Shown piece by piece: positions 21,335-33,445 of a DNA stretch of 64,000 nucleotides. A program made the translations under genes and the position numbers. The stretch is from Nicotiana tabacum (lineage: Eukaryota; Streptophyta; Magnoliopsida; Solanales; Solanaceae), in the NCBI RefSeq assembly GCF_000715075.1, contig NC_134101.1, positions 198,358,103 through 198,422,102 on the forward strand, read 5' to 3'. Numbering within the stretch: position 1 is the stretch's first letter; each line of letters begins with the position of its first letter. The notes below the pieces were generated by a model that had not been told where the DNA came from, did no database searches, and saw nothing but the letters and a program-made list of their open reading frames with translations.

Positions 21335-22410
21335 GAATACCTTTGAGAGCAATAGCTCTTCAGCGTTATGGCATAAAAGGCTTAGCCAGATTAGCGAGAA
21401 AGAACTAAATGTTTTGGCCTAGAAGAAATTGTTGTCAAATTTTGAAAGTGCAAAATTAGAAAATTGTAAGCACTGTTTGGTTAGAAAAAAAAGTTTCTTT
21501 CCAGTCTCATCCTCCTTAAAGAAAAACATTGTTGCTTGAGTTGGTGTATTCAGATTTATGTGGTCCAGTGAAGACAAGGACTTTGGGTGGTGCACTTTAT
21601 TTTGCTACCTTTATTGATGATTTCTCAAGGAAACTTTGGGTCTACATCTTGAAGACTAAAGACCAAGTGTTGGGTGTCTTTAATCAGTTTCAGGCTTCAA
21701 CTGAAAGAGAAACTGGAAAGAAGTTGAAGTGTATTCGTACTGATAATGGTGGTGAATATAATGGATCGTTTGATGAATACTGCAAGCAACAAAGTATCAG
21801 ACACCAGAAGACTCCTCCTAAAACTCCTCAGCTTAATGGTTTAGCAGAGAGGATGAACATGACCTTGATGGAAAGAGTCAAATGTTTGGTTTCTAAAACA
21901 AAGTTGTCGAATTCTTTTTGGGGTGAGGCTTTGTTGACCGCCGCATATGTTATTAATCTATCCCCTACGGTTGATTTTCAAAGTGATGTTCCAAATAGAG
22001 TTTGGTATGGCAAGGATGTTTCTTATAACCATTTGAAATTATTTGGTTGCAAAGCTTTTGTACATGTACCTAAATATGAGAGGTCAAAATTAACTGCCAA
22101 GATAAGGCAGTGCATCTTCATTGGTTATGGCCTTGATGAGTTTGGTTATAGGCTATATGATCCAATTGAGTATAAGGTCGTAAGAAGTCATGATGTTATT
22201 TTCGTGGAGGATCAAACCATTGAAGATATTAAAAAAGCAGAGAAGCTAAAATCTCCAAGTTCTGAAGGTTTAGTTAATCTTGATCAAGGTCCTCATACAA
22301 ATACGGATGACGTTGGTAGGCTCAATGATGATGGTGATGCCAGAACCATATTCCAGATCAGCATATTGATGGTGATGGTGATAACAATGCTAATGCTGAT
22401 AAGGTAGATG
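21335..22410 (+). pseudogene. Integrase of the copia element
   Basis: A pre-integrase zinc region (ALWHKRLSQISEKEL, then CKHC) with stops at about 21421 precedes a 292-codon open stretch from 21529. In that stretch the catalytic residues are Asp9 (YSDLCGP), Asp72 (RTDNGGEY) and Glu107 (NGLAERMN), so the triad is intact. Then come WGEALLTAAYVINLSPT, HLKLFGCKAFVHVP, CIFIGYGLDEFGYRLYDP and SHDVIF. The frame is lost near 22370 in an Asp- and Asn-rich linker. It would insert the cDNA, and this is the best-preserved domain of the element. Confidence 0.9.
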
Positions 22411-22415
22411 CTCCT

Positions 22416-23330
22416 ACTCACGAAGCTGTAGACGAGTTAGATATTCCACTCAGGAGGTCTTCTAGACCTCGTACTCCTTCCTCCCGTTATTCACCCAATT
22501 AGTATGCATTACTCACTAATGGGGGAGAACCTGAATGTTATGCGGAGGCAATACAAGATGAGCACAAAGATCAATGGATTCAAGCCATGCAAGATGAGAT
22601 GAAATCTCTGCATGAGAACTATACTTATGAGTTGGTGAAATTACCTAAGGGCATGAGAGCTTTGAAGAACAAGTGGGTGTTCAAAGTTAAAGTTGAAGAA
22701 CATAGTTTGAAGCCCAGATACAAAGTTGGATTGGTTGTCAAGGGATTTGGTCAAAGGAAAGGTATTGACTTTGACGAAATATTTTCTCCTGCCGTGAAAA
22801 TGTCCTCCATTCGGACATTTCTTGGTTTGACTGCTAGTCTTGATTTGGAGATTGAGCAGATAGATGTGAAGACTGTTTTTCTTCATAGTGACTTAGAAGA
22901 GGAGATTCATATGGAACAACTTGAGGGCTTTAAGGCAAAAGATAAAGAAAATCTTGTATGCAAACATAAGAAGAGTCTATATGGATTGAATCAAGCTCCC
23001 AGACAGTGGTACAAGAAGTTTGAGTCTGTTATGGAGGAGCAAGGCTACAAGAAGACCTTTTCAGCTCACTGTGTGTTTGTACAAAGATTTTCTGATGATG
23101 GCTTTATCATCCTCTTGCTATATGTGGATGATATGTTGATTGTGGGTAGGAATGCTTCCAAGATTGACGAGTTAAAAAAATAGTTGAATAAGTCTTTTGC
23201 AATGAAAGACTTGGGTCACGCTAAGTAGATTTTGGGCATGAGAATTACTCGTTCGAGAAACGAAAGGAAGCTTTACCTGTCACAAGAGAAGTACATAGAA
23301 TGTGTATTGGAGCGCTTCAATATGAAAAGT
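22416..23330 (+). pseudogene. Reverse transcriptase of the copia element
   Basis: A linker (DELDIPLRRSSRPRTPSS) has a TAG at 22499-22501. The RT domain follows: WIQAMQDEMKSLHENYTYEL, LKNKWVFKVK, FDEIFSPAVKMSSIRTFLGL, IEQIDVKTVFLHSDLEEEIH, KKSLYGLNQAPRQWYKKFES and the active site LLLYVDDMLIVG (YVDD at 23121-23132). TAG codons at 23181 and 23226 interrupt it just before ILGMRITRSRNERKLYLSQE. The fingers, palm and thumb are all recognisable, and the catalytic aspartates are kept. Confidence 0.93.
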
Positions 23331-24116
23331 GCTAAGTTGATTCGCACACCCCTTCCTGGTCATCTGAAGTTGAGCAAAAAGATGTGTCCTACAACAACGG
23401 AGGAAAAAGAGAGAATGGCCAAGATTCCTTATTCCTATGCCGTCGGAAGTTTGATGTATGCAATGGTATGCACTCGACCAAATATTGCTCATGCAGTCAG
23501 TGTTGTTAGCAGATTTCTCGAAAATCTAGGAAAAGAGCATTGGGAAGCTGTAAAGTGGATACTCAGGTATCTAAGAGGAAGCTCACATGAATATTTATGT
23601 TTTGGAGGATCAAATCCAATTTTGAAGGGCTATATAGATTCTGATACGGCAGGTGACCTTGATAACAGAAAAACCACTACTGGATATTTGTTTACTTTTT
23701 CAGGAGGAGCTATATTATGACAGTCGAAGTTGCAAAAGTGTTTCGCACTGTCTAAAACTGAAGCGGTGTATATTGCGGCTACTAAAGCTAGCAAAGAGAT
23801 GATATGGCTCAAGAGATTTCTTCAAGAGCTGGAATTGCATCAAAAGGAGTATGTTGTCTATTGTGACAGTCGAAGTGTAATAGACTTGAGCAAGAACTCC
23901 ATGTGCCATGCAAGAACAAAGCATATATATGCGATATATCATTGGATTCGTGAGCATGTGGAGAACAAAGCTTTACAGGTCAAAAAGATTCACACGAGTG
24001 TAAATCCTACTGATATGTTGACCAAGGTGATACTAAGAGACAAGTTTGAGCTATGCAAAGAACTTGTCGGCATACACTCAAACAAGAAGATAGTGCTACC
24101 TCCTCTAGATGAATGA
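23331..24116 (+). pseudogene. RNase H and pol C-terminus of the copia element
   Basis: The connection segment (TPLPGHLKLSKKMCPTT, PYSYAVGSLMYAMVCTRPNI, HWEAVKWILRYLRGS) leads into RNase H. There the metal-binding residues lie in YIDSDTAGD, SKTEAVYIAATKA, YCDSRSVIDLSKN and NPTDMLTK. One TGA at 23717-23719 replaces the Trp codon expected before QSKLQK (TGG to TGA). The protein ends at the TGA at 24114-24116, right before the polypurine tract. It is very close to Tnt1 in this part. Confidence 0.92.
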
Positions 24117-24120
24117 GACT

Positions 24121-24132
24121 GGAGGGGGAGAT
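24121..24132 (+). other. Polypurine tract of the copia element
   Basis: GGAGGGGGAGAT abuts the 3' LTR start at 24133. It would prime plus-strand DNA synthesis. Confidence 0.85.
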
Positions 24133-24757
24133 TGATGGTGTCCATCTCATTCAAAATCCAAAGTAATAGGCATGTGCCTAAGGAACGTTTCTTTGGTTTG
24201 GTAGCCAACCTTGTTGAATTGGTATGGTTTGGTAGCCAACCTTGTTGACTTGGTTTGATTTGGTAGTCAACCTTGTTGAAATTGTAAAAAGTGTGTGCAA
24301 ATTATCAAATATTGTAGGCTTTAGAGAGTGAGATTGTGGCTATAAAAGGAGAGCTTCAACCCTCATTTCTACACACCAAAAATCTCAGACAATACATCTG
24401 AGTGAGAGACAGAGCAAGGTATTCCATAGACTATAAGAAAATAGTCTGTGAAGAAAAATAGAGTATGAGAGATATTGTAGTGAGGTGAAAAAAGCAAAAG
24501 AGTGTTTTTTCTTTTGAGGGTGTAGTGGTCTTAGGAGTATTTGTACACGTTACTACACAGTGTAAAATTCCTCGCTATAGTGATATCAGTTGTTCTTCTT
24601 GGCTGTGGTTTTTCCCTTATTCAGAAGGGTTTCCACGTAAAATTTTGGTGTCATTATTGCTGCATTTCTATTCTTGTTGATTTAACCATAACTTAGTATT
24701 CCGCGTTTATCACTAATACTATGAATATTATTTTTGCGGGTCTATTTAATCCCAACA
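24133..24757 (+). repeat. 3' LTR of the copia element
   Basis: It begins TGATGGTGTCCATC and ends AATCCCAACA. U3 repeats start at 24197, 24228 and 24259 (31-bp period, cleaner than in the 5' LTR). The right flank CTTTC pairs with CTTTA at 19369-19373. Confidence 0.93.
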
Positions 24758-25930
24758 CTTTCTTCCTACTAGCAGCCTAAGTCAGAATTAGTTGGAAGGT
24801 CACTTTGGATTTCTTCTTGGGGTGCTTCTTTTGTTTGCTAGCCTTCTTCTTTTTGTTGGTTCTAACCTTAATGGTTTGAACCTTCTCCTATTGTTTGTGA
24901 TTACCAGCAGTATTATCAGTAGTTTGATGTGTGTTGTTCACTACAGTACTTTTATACCCATCACTACTATTTTGTGTGATCATATTCTGCCTTGTCCTCT
25001 CGATCGACGTCATTTACAATCAATATTTTCGTGTTCGTTTCCCTTTTTATGCGCCGAAACATTCTCATCTCTAAAGAGATCTTTTCCTTTATTTATTTCC
25101 TCCTCCCTCAGCAGCCTTTTTCCTATAACACTCGACGATTAAACATCATATGTCCAAGCTTTTTACAATATTTTGGCATGTTTTCTAGGTCAAATTTTTG
25201 AACATAACCTTTTAAGGGGGAATCATGTGCCAATCCCAAACATGCAGATTCAGGTTGGGGCTCAAGTAGATCAATTCAAGCCCTCACTTTGATCATACTA
25301 GGTCTAGTCATGCCGATAAATCTATTTCAAAGGGTGTAACAACCGAGCTAATAACTCGCTTGACATAATGCCAAGTATGCCTGTGAAAAGAAAGGCTATA
25401 TGGAGAAGGACTTTGTACCGGAGCAATAGGATGGTTTTCTTCTGGCTTTGAAGTCAGGCTACCGCCTCTGGAGCCACATCTGTTGGCCTTCAATTTCAAT
25501 CACTCGCTTGTACCAAATCGTATTGAAGCGATCTTCATTAGTGAAATGGAGAAAAATATTGTACTAGTTATCATAAACCTCAATCTTGGTAGAGCCTTTA
25601 ATCGAGATCAATTCCTTATATTTTGACATGATTCAATCAATTCGAGGCCTTAGTTTGAAGAACCTGCCGATACTTTTGAGTTCACATTTCGCTGCCATAA
25701 ATCACGTAAATAGTCTGTTGCCTTAAATATCACCGTTGGCATTACATTGTGAGTAGTTTGCTTTGCAATCAGCCAATCACCCATTCTACATTATATTGGG
25801 ACCGCAGCTGAACTTTGTGATGTCGTTACTTTTGTTGCATAAGAGAGCTTTCCATCACTTTCTTCAACATATATACTCTTTCCATTCACTTTTACTTTGC
25901 ACGTTTCATGTCCTTTAAGAAATAATAAAT
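24758..25930 (-). pseudogene. DUF4283-type / LINE ORF1-like pseudogene
   Basis: Read from right to left. It opens with CKVKVNGKSIYVEESDGKLS and a T/S-rich stretch (from about 25910). Next comes KIEVYDN followed by a stop, FTNEDRFNTIWYKRVIEIEG and MWLQR. Then come KPEENHPIAPV, HRHTWHYVKRVISSVVTPFE and IDLSA, the order of a plant DUF4283 domain. A decayed zinc knuckle (PKYCKKLGHMMFN, near 25155) and a lysine-rich tail (RTNKKKKASKQKKHPKKKSK, near 24830) end it. Such proteins are ORF1 of plant LINEs or related RNA-binding elements. Many stops and frameshifts are present. No reverse transcriptase follows. The copia element interrupts its 3' end. Confidence 0.7.
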
Positions 25931-28900
25931 GAAGTGCATAATTTACCATGATACTCATATTAATTAATGCATATTTTATTAGATTTGAGAAAATGATTTA
26001 AAATGTGTAATAAATTTTGGGGGTATAATTTACCATGATATCACGTTTTGACTTGTCTTGGTTTTATTCTTTCAATCTGCATGAGTGTTTTGATTTGCGT
26101 TGCGTGGTTATAGGTTTTCTCACTTACAGAATTGCATATCAGAACAATATATGTACTATGTGAGGGGGGGGGGGGGGTTCCTTTTTGTATTACCTCATTC
26201 CGTGATTTGACTTTAACTTACAATGGCTCCTTTTTACAAATCTTTGAATCTGGCATTTGCCTAACCTGGATGGTTTTGCAATATAGAAGTCTGAAAACAT
26301 CTGACCATTCATTTTGAATGCTACCATAATAGATCCCTGTCGCTAAATCCAGAAGGGAAAAAAATACAACGAAGGATTTAATATAAAACGAAGTGAGGAG
26401 AATACAAACGAATATTGTTATGTGTATTCATAGTATATGTTTATGTTTGTTAGTATTGTTTTACTTAAAGGAAAAAAGGAAAAAGAAGAAGCATCTTCAA
26501 CCTCTTCATTCTTTTCCCTTTAGAAGAATATCAATTTCAAGAATTTGAATTTCACTTAAGAAATATCCTTGAATATGAAGAATACTATTACCTTGAACCC
26601 CTAAAAACGGCTAAAATGGAAGCCTAAAGAGCAAACTTAAAGAATATAAGATTTTAGATGAAAGCATGTTCTGAAATATACATCAAAGAATATAAGATCT
26701 TAAAAAAGATAATCCTGAAACAGAAACAAAAAGGTAATCTTGTTAGACCAATCCTTTACGATCTACTTAAGGAACTTTAAAATTAGAAAATATAAAATAA
26801 AAATAAAAGTGAAAGGAGTGATACTTACTTGATCAGTAGAACTTGACGCCACTTTACTATTTTCTTCAAGGATCGGAGGCAAATTGAGATTCAGGAGCTA
26901 TAGGAAATGGGTGTAAGGAATGAAGCCTGGTCCGAAGTCACTCCATAATGTCTTAGAAATTAAATTTGATCACTTTTAACTAAAACCAACTTCGAAAATA
27001 CAGAACAGACATATAATTGATGAACAAAAACAAAAGGAAAATTAGAAAATATTATTGAACCAACAAATATTAGAAGAAAAAAGAACCAGAAAAAAGGAGG
27101 AAGAAAAAAGACACCGAAAGAAAATGGAAGGATCTTGGATCAGTCTTCATTCCAGACACTCCTTTTTCCTTTTCGTTGAATGATGATATTATATCCTCTC
27201 TCTTATGATTTCACAATGAAGAGCTATGCTTAAAGCTGCAGGAGCCCCTTTGAACACACTAGTCAATATCAAGTAGTTGCTGAGAAGTAAATGACATCAA
27301 GTTGAGTAAATAACTAACATAGGAATCGTACTATCGAAAATATAAAAGCAAGCAAATGAATCTTTTGAAGTAGCTTCAAACTTGTATGAGATGGTTAATC
27401 TATCCATCTCCTAAAACCTACAAGAGATTATTAGACTGAAATAATCTACTAGTCCCAAGGGTTTGTAATTAATTAATGTGGCTGCTATAAAATTAATGTT
27501 TTCTTTCTCTTATTTTTCAAGTGATGTTATACGTAAAAAATATTTAGAAAATCATGATGCGCATATATATATATATATTCCCCTATTTTAATAAGAATGA
27601 ATTTATTTTCTTTTTAATCGGTTTCAAAATGAATGAACTCTTTCTAAATTTAGAAACAATTTAACGTTAAAATTTCTCTTTTACTAATAATGAGATGATT
27701 TCTAATCACACAAATATATATGAATTATTTTAAGTCATAAGTTTCAAAAGTCGTTTTTTCAAACCAGTCAAATTGATTCAAATAATTTACAACTGAAGGG
27801 GGTATTTACTGTAAATAATAAATCTTTAATTATTTGGTAGGTTACTAACCACTCTTAGACTACACAAATCGAACACGTTTTCATATATACTTTTTCATGT
27901 TATAAAAGAAACCATTACTCATGTGAAAGTGCCTATTTTAAATAGGCGCATCTCCACATGACAATTTAAATTACTCGTTCCATTTCAATTTTTGTATCGT
28001 AAATTGTTTTTAATTTCTTTTAAAAAGAGTATCATCTTTTTATAATTTAGTAAATCTTTAATTTCAGTACTTTAATTTTACTTGATGATACTATCTTATA
28101 GGAATGTCATGATATGCATGTTTAAAATCACAAAATTCAAAGAGTACTATTATATAGTGTACATACCTTTAGTTTAAAACAACAAGATCAAAAAATTTCT
28201 TTACATTCTTAAATGTCTTACCTAATCAAACTAAGACACAATGAAATGAAGGGAGTGATAACTAATTGGTGCCTTGGCATAGTTTGTGAGGTACCATACC
28301 TATGTTCCACTTTGTTTGGCATTCCTTATTAGTTCATCCTAAAAAGATTAACGCATTTCCATATTTACTTGCTAAGAAGCGTACAAGCCACACAAGTACT
28401 ACATATGTCTAATATTGCCAATTTCAAAAGTCTTATATCACATAAATGTTAGAGTATGTTTAAAATCATAATTTTTTTAAACTTCATATTGAGTCAAATT
28501 ATACCAAATAAGTTAATAGAGAGAGTATACCGTGTAACCTTCAAGAATACAAAACAAGGAAAGCAACAATAACTATTATTATTACGCCTTAGTCCCAAAT
28601 AAAGTTGAGCTCGGAGATATGAATCATCACTTCTTTAATTTCAACTCATACTATCATCATGCCAAAATAAAATAAGAATAGTAGTAAAAGTAAGTTTATT
28701 ATATATATATTATAGTAATAATAATAATAATAATAATAGATAATAGATAGTAATAAAAGTAAAAGTTCTCTAATAAATTTAAAGTCTATTTCTAACAACA
28801 CTTGGTTCCAAGGATTTGCCGGTCTTTTGACACAACTTTCTTTACATGTGATTTTAGATCTACCTTATCCCTTTTAATACTTTTACTGACCATAAGTTTA

Positions 28901-29799
28901 CACCTATGCTTCTGCAGGATGATGCAAGACATGACCAAATTAAATAATTCAAGTGGTTTTCTCTCATTTTAACCTCAGTGCATGTTACTTGCACATTCTA
29001 TGAATATAATCATTTTTTAATCTTATTTGATCTTGCATGACAGCAGTATAAATTCAGAAAAGTAATACAAAAAAATTTAACCCCGGACTTCTAAGCCAAA
29101 ACTTGATTAATTATATTCCCTTTCCAAGTATTTTCTTAAGTACGTACATTTTTGAATAGTTTAGGGCCGAGGAGCGCATGGTGTGGCTGCGAGGGTGCCA
29201 GTGGAAGAGCACGTGAAAACAGGTCATAAAAGCCGGTGGAATTCGGAGTCATTGAATTGTCTTGGTTCTGAGACTTTTGATTGAAGGGACGCTTATAAGA
29301 TGGAGACAGTGTCAGTGGTTTTAGGCTTTCTATTTACAAGAAATTAAAGAAGCAGCATCTGTGGAAAGGAAAAGTGATTCAAGCACTGAAATCCAAGTTA
29401 CAAGAGGGGACCAACGAAAATATGGCAGTAGTACACATGGGTCTGCTTGTCCTGTAACTTTATTCGTAGCATTACAGATATTTCATAGATAAAACTTGTA
29501 CTCTATTATTTTAGGTTATGGATACTTGTATGGCTTTATGAATCACATTTTTATCTCATCTCTTGGTTTATCTTATTGCAAATTTATAATAGAGTTTATA
29601 TCACTTGTTTCATTTAATATTTTTACTAATTAAATGAATTGAGTTCCATGAATACGATTCGAGTATGTAATATCTTATAATTGTTCGCTCAGTGCAAGTT
29701 TGTAGACACTGAATGCCAGCCACATCGCAAGCCATTTGAGAGCGTAATAAATACTTGAAGTATGATAACTCTCCTATAATAATCATGGGATGAATCAAT
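25931..29799. other. AT-rich intergenic DNA
   Basis: No gene recognised over nearly 3.9 kb. It contains a run of 14 G (26164-26177), a short (AT)n near 27560-27578 and (AAT)n at about 28711-28737. There is an LTR-like patch at 29160-29540 (acttgtactctattattttagg). It is the longest stretch here without transposon coding sequence, so it might hold regulatory or very old sequence, but nothing specific can be claimed. Confidence 0.5.
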
Positions 29800-31956
29800 A
29801 ATACCTGCTATGGCGTGCAGCCCGATCTCATCAATATTCTCACAACAGGCCCTCGCTCTCACTCTGTCGTCAATCTCTCCAGTTTCTCGTGCTCACAATG
29901 TCATGAAAATATACCCAAAAATGATGATGTGATGTATCAATAAATGGTAACAGAGACTAACATATGATATGCAAATGAATGCATATGACTGAGTATGTAA
30001 TTGTATTGTAAGCAAATAACAATAGCCTCAGTGGGTCCCAAGAGGATAAGCATATAGCCTAGACATAGTTTCTTACTTGGATCCCAACTCAATTACTCTA
30101 GAACGTAGAGATATCATGGATACAAATAAGTTTAAGTAACTACATAGCACCACAGAAATAACCGAGCCATAATTCATACGGTGCACGCCCACATGCCCGT
30201 CACCTAGCATGTGCGTCACCTCAACACCAAACACATATCACGTATATTCAGGGGTTCATTCCCTCAGTACCAAGTTTAGAAGTGTTACTTACCTTGAACA
30301 AGTCAAATCCAATACCAAGCAAGCCAAACAATGCTCCGAAAATTCTATCCTGCGCGTACCAACCTCTGAACGGCTCGAAACTAGCCAAAAGTAACTCAAA
30401 AACGTCAAATAATGCCTAAGAAAATAATTCTAAATAATAAAGGTCGAATTTTTAATATATAGCCCAAAGTCAACAAAAAAGTCAAACCTGAGTCCGCACC
30501 TCGGAACTCGACAAAACTCAATAATCCGATAACTCGTTCAATTACGAGTCCAACCATACTAGTTTCACTTAAATCTGATTCTGAATCAATATTCAAAACT
30601 CAAAAATTCACTCTATGAAACTTTACACAAAAACCTCCAATTTATCTCTTTTGAAATCATCAACCAAATACTAAAAACAAGGATAGATTCATGAAATATA
30701 ATCAAAACCGAGTAGAGAATACTTAGCCCAATCCATATGGTGAAAATCGCTTCAAAAATTGTCTTTTCCAAGCTCCCTAGCTCCAATTATGCAAAAATGG
30801 CAGAAACCTCTGAAATAGAGTACTTTATAATCACTGCGCGAATTAATTAATCGTAATCGCGAAAACACCATCGTGATCGCAAAGAAGAAAAATGCACTGC
30901 ACAGGATTACCCTCTGCTATCACGGAGCAACCTTCGCTAATGGGAAGAACAACCATCACTTCCTCCCAACAAATATGCTACGCGATCGCGTAGCTATCTA
31001 TGTGAATGTGGTGACCACATGCATCTGAATTATGCAATCGCAACAAGGTCAATGCGAATGTGAAGAAGAAGATACCCATCTCCATCGTCTCAACTCACTC
31101 TACGCGAACACAGTTGACCAATGCGAACGCGATTCTGAAGCCCCGCATGCACCGCGAACGTGACCCAAGACACGCGAACATGAAGACATAAAACATCCCA
31201 GTTCTAAATCCCTATTCGCAATCGTGATGGCTCCCACGCGAACACAATTCACTGCTCACCTCAGCAAAACCAGCAATCTAAGAATGAGTGGAAATGATCC
31301 GAAAGTGATCCAAAATTCACCCGAGACCCTCGAGTCCAAATATACAAACATATACCATAACATAACATGGACCTATTCGAGGCCTCAAATCACACATAAC
31401 AACATCAAAACGACGAATCGCACCCCAATTCAAACTTAAATGAACTTTGAACTTTTAACTTCCAAAACTCGCACCGAAATATATCAAATCAACCCAGAAT
31501 AAACTCAAATTTTGCACACAAGTCCCAAATGATATAACGAAGCTATTCCAATTTCTGGAAACACAATCCGAATCTGATATCTCCAAAGTCAACTCTCGGT
31601 CAAACTTATGAACTTTCCAAACCTTCAAATTTCCAACTTTCGCCAATTAGCGCCGAAACCTTCTAGGAATATCCAAAGTCAAATTCTGGCATACGCCCTA
31701 GTCCAAAGCTACCATCTGAATCTAACGGAACCATCAAAACTCCAATCCGAGATCAAATACTAAAAAGTCAAACTCGATCAACTCTTCCAACTTAAAGCTT
31801 CAAACATAAATTTCATTCTTCCAAGTCAAACTCCGGATCACGTGAAAATCAAAACCGGAAATACACACAAGTCATAATACATCATACGAAGCTAATCAAG
31901 ACTCCAAATAGCTGAATAGAATTTTAGTGCTCAAAACGACCGGTCGAGTCGTTACA
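29800..31956 (-). repeat. Reverse-oriented gypsy LTR, solo or truncated
   Basis: On the minus strand it begins TGTAACGACTCGACCGGTCG at 31956, the start style of large solanaceous gypsy LTRs (element C starts TGTAACGACCCGATCGG). Just before that start on the minus strand is a purine stretch (tagaggaa) like a polypurine tract. The body has the typical LTR mix of CG-containing words (gcgatcgcg near 30982) and AT-rich parts. The left end is only estimated. No partner LTR or coding domain is visible nearby. Confidence 0.6.
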
Positions 31957-32344
31957 TTCCTCTAGGTAAATAACTTGGCATTCAACCACGTTCACCTTTG
32001 AGCCTTTAGAGCATGGGGCCAGTAGATAATATTAGATATATTCGAGAAAAAAAATAATATGCCTAATTCGACGGTGGAACCGTGGGTTCACGTGCCTATA
32101 TCTGCTCATATGTGTCTTGTTTCAGATGTTATTAAATTGCTTATTATACACCAAAATAAATGCATTACAGTTTTTATTTTTTTTATTTTTCTTTCTACTT
32201 ACAGTTTCTATTATATTAAAAACCAAAGAATATGTGGTAGTTGCAATATTTGAACATGTTACTGGACACGACCTCGGTTATGAAGCAGAGTGATGAAGTA
32301 CCAAGGTTTTTTTCATCTATGCCCATAAGATTAACTCTTTGCAA

Positions 32345-33433
32345 TAGATTAACTCTGAGTAGATGGAACATAGAGAGTAGAGAATCCTGTAGCACTCTAC
32401 TTTGGGGATGCATGGGCAGCTATAAGGATTGCAAATCTGGAATAGTCAAAGTGGAGGAAAAGAACAAGGCAAGGGTATTTGTAAAGGAAATGGGCAGTCT
32501 ATACAGTCAGTTTCATCAAATCCATGTGGGGAGATGATATTGACAGATAGTTACACTAACCTTGGTTTCTTTTTTGCAGGAAATATTACTGTATTCATGC
32601 CTTGCCTCTTACTACGACTTCAAAGGGTGGTATTAGCACCATGTGCTCATTCCTTTGAAGAAGGAAAAGAGGCATGCACAAGCATGAGAGCTGTCATCAG
32701 GATCTTAATGCAAAACTGGAGGTGCAGCAATTTAATGGGCACGATGATTGTTCTTTTGATGATAAATTCTGAGCCTTCCTCTTTCCTCGAAAATGAAGGC
32801 AACAACAACATGCTAGACGTTCAAACTAAGGCAATGAGGCATGAATGGCAAAGGCAAATAACAAGGCAAGTTTTTCTACATCTAAAGGATAACTGGGGAT
32901 CCACATGGGCTTGCCTATCAAAACAACATTGGAGATGGACGCAACAACAAGTAATTCCAATAAAGATATGGACAAAAGCAACCAAAAATGAAGATTCAAA
33001 CAAGCAGGGATACAAAAGGATCATATGGGCAGTACAACTGTTCTGGACAATGGGTAGCAAGGATCAAAAGAAAAATATTGTCAAATGCAAGATGATTTGG
33101 GCAATGAATGTTAATGGCAATGGTTGGAAGAAAACTAATGGGACCAAAGCTATAAGCGTGCACACGTACTATGTAGCAGGACTGAGACTAAAAAGTATAA
33201 TTCAAAAGATTATACATCATCACAGTAGGTGGTCTTTTAGTATGTAAAGTGTACTATCAATGTGGAGTATTTTGCTAAACATTGGTAATAGGATTTATGT
33301 AGCACTCATATTTTAATTCTTTCATCGTTTAAGACCTCCTGAATTTTGTAATTGTTGTAATTTTCTCTTTTGATTTATATATAAAAAAACTAGCCCTAGG
33401 CACTTGCCTAGAGGATTGCCAAAAAAAAAAAAA
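32345..33433 (+). mobile_element. Poly(A)-tailed retroposed insertion with 12-bp target duplication
   Basis: The 12-mer AACTCTTTGCAA occurs at 32333-32344 and again at 33434-33445. The second copy directly follows a run of about 15 A. That is the mark of target-primed insertion by LINE machinery. The 1.09-kb insert ends in ggcacttgcctagaggattgcc plus A. It could be a 5'-truncated or non-autonomous LINE, or a retrocopy of a host mRNA. I see no RT motif. The duplication and tail are directly visible, and the origin is open. Confidence 0.75.
32429..33247 (+). CDS. Unidentified 272-codon open frame inside the retroposed insertion
   Basis: Opens MQIWNSQSGGKEQGKG and closes at a TAA (33245-33247) about 175 bases before the poly(A). 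The protein has a hydrophobic patch (TVFMPCLLLRLQRVVL), a charged Gln/Lys/Trp-rich second half and no domain I recognise. In other frames of the same DNA pieces such as GIHMGLPIKTTLEMDATT and EVQQFNGHDDCSFDD look more protein-like. The long frame may therefore be a shadow of a frameshifted ORF, perhaps the C-terminal half of a LINE ORF1. I do not assign a function, and whether it is expressed is doubtful. Confidence 0.25.
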   Translation: MQIWNSQSGGKEQGKGICKGNGQSIQSVSSNPCGEMILTDSYTNLGFFFAGNITVFMPCLLLRLQRVVLAPCAHSFEEGKEACTSMRAVIRILMQNWRCSNLMGTMIVLLMINSEPSSFLENEGNNNMLDVQTKAMRHEWQRQITRQVFLHLKDNWGSTWACLSKQHWRWTQQQVIPIKIWTKATKNEDSNKQGYKRIIWAVQLFWTMGSKDQKKNIVKCKMIWAMNVNGNGWKKTNGTKAISVHTYYVAGLRLKSIIQKIIHHHSRWSFSM

Positions 33434-33445
33434 AACTCTTTGCAA

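Larger units (their letters stand above)
19374..24757 (+). mobile_element. Ty1/copia element, Tork lineage, Tnt1/Tto1-like
   Basis: 5384 bp with LTRs of 627 and 625 bp, a tRNA-iMet primer site, gag, protease, integrase, RT and RNase H in the copia order, and a purine tract before the 3' LTR. Length, LTR size and protein blocks are close to what I know of tobacco Tnt1. The flanks are CTTTA and CTTTC, a 5-bp duplication with one change. The pol frame carries few stops (22500, 23181, 23226, 23717) and one protease frameshift, so it is fairly recent but dead as an autonomous element. It landed inside a minus-strand DUF4283-type pseudogene. Confidence 0.93.

Noticed and set aside
24792..25142. Plus-strand frame rich in Leu and Phe, like a membrane protein
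   Set aside because: It is the shadow of the lysine-rich tail of the minus-strand DUF4283 pseudogene: AAG/AAA codons read in reverse give CTT/TTT.
32560..32582. Intron 3' splice site (ttttttgcag) within the retroposed insertion
   Set aside because: The context looks like an acceptor, but a retroposed copy should lack introns and no matching donor or protein continuity could be shown.
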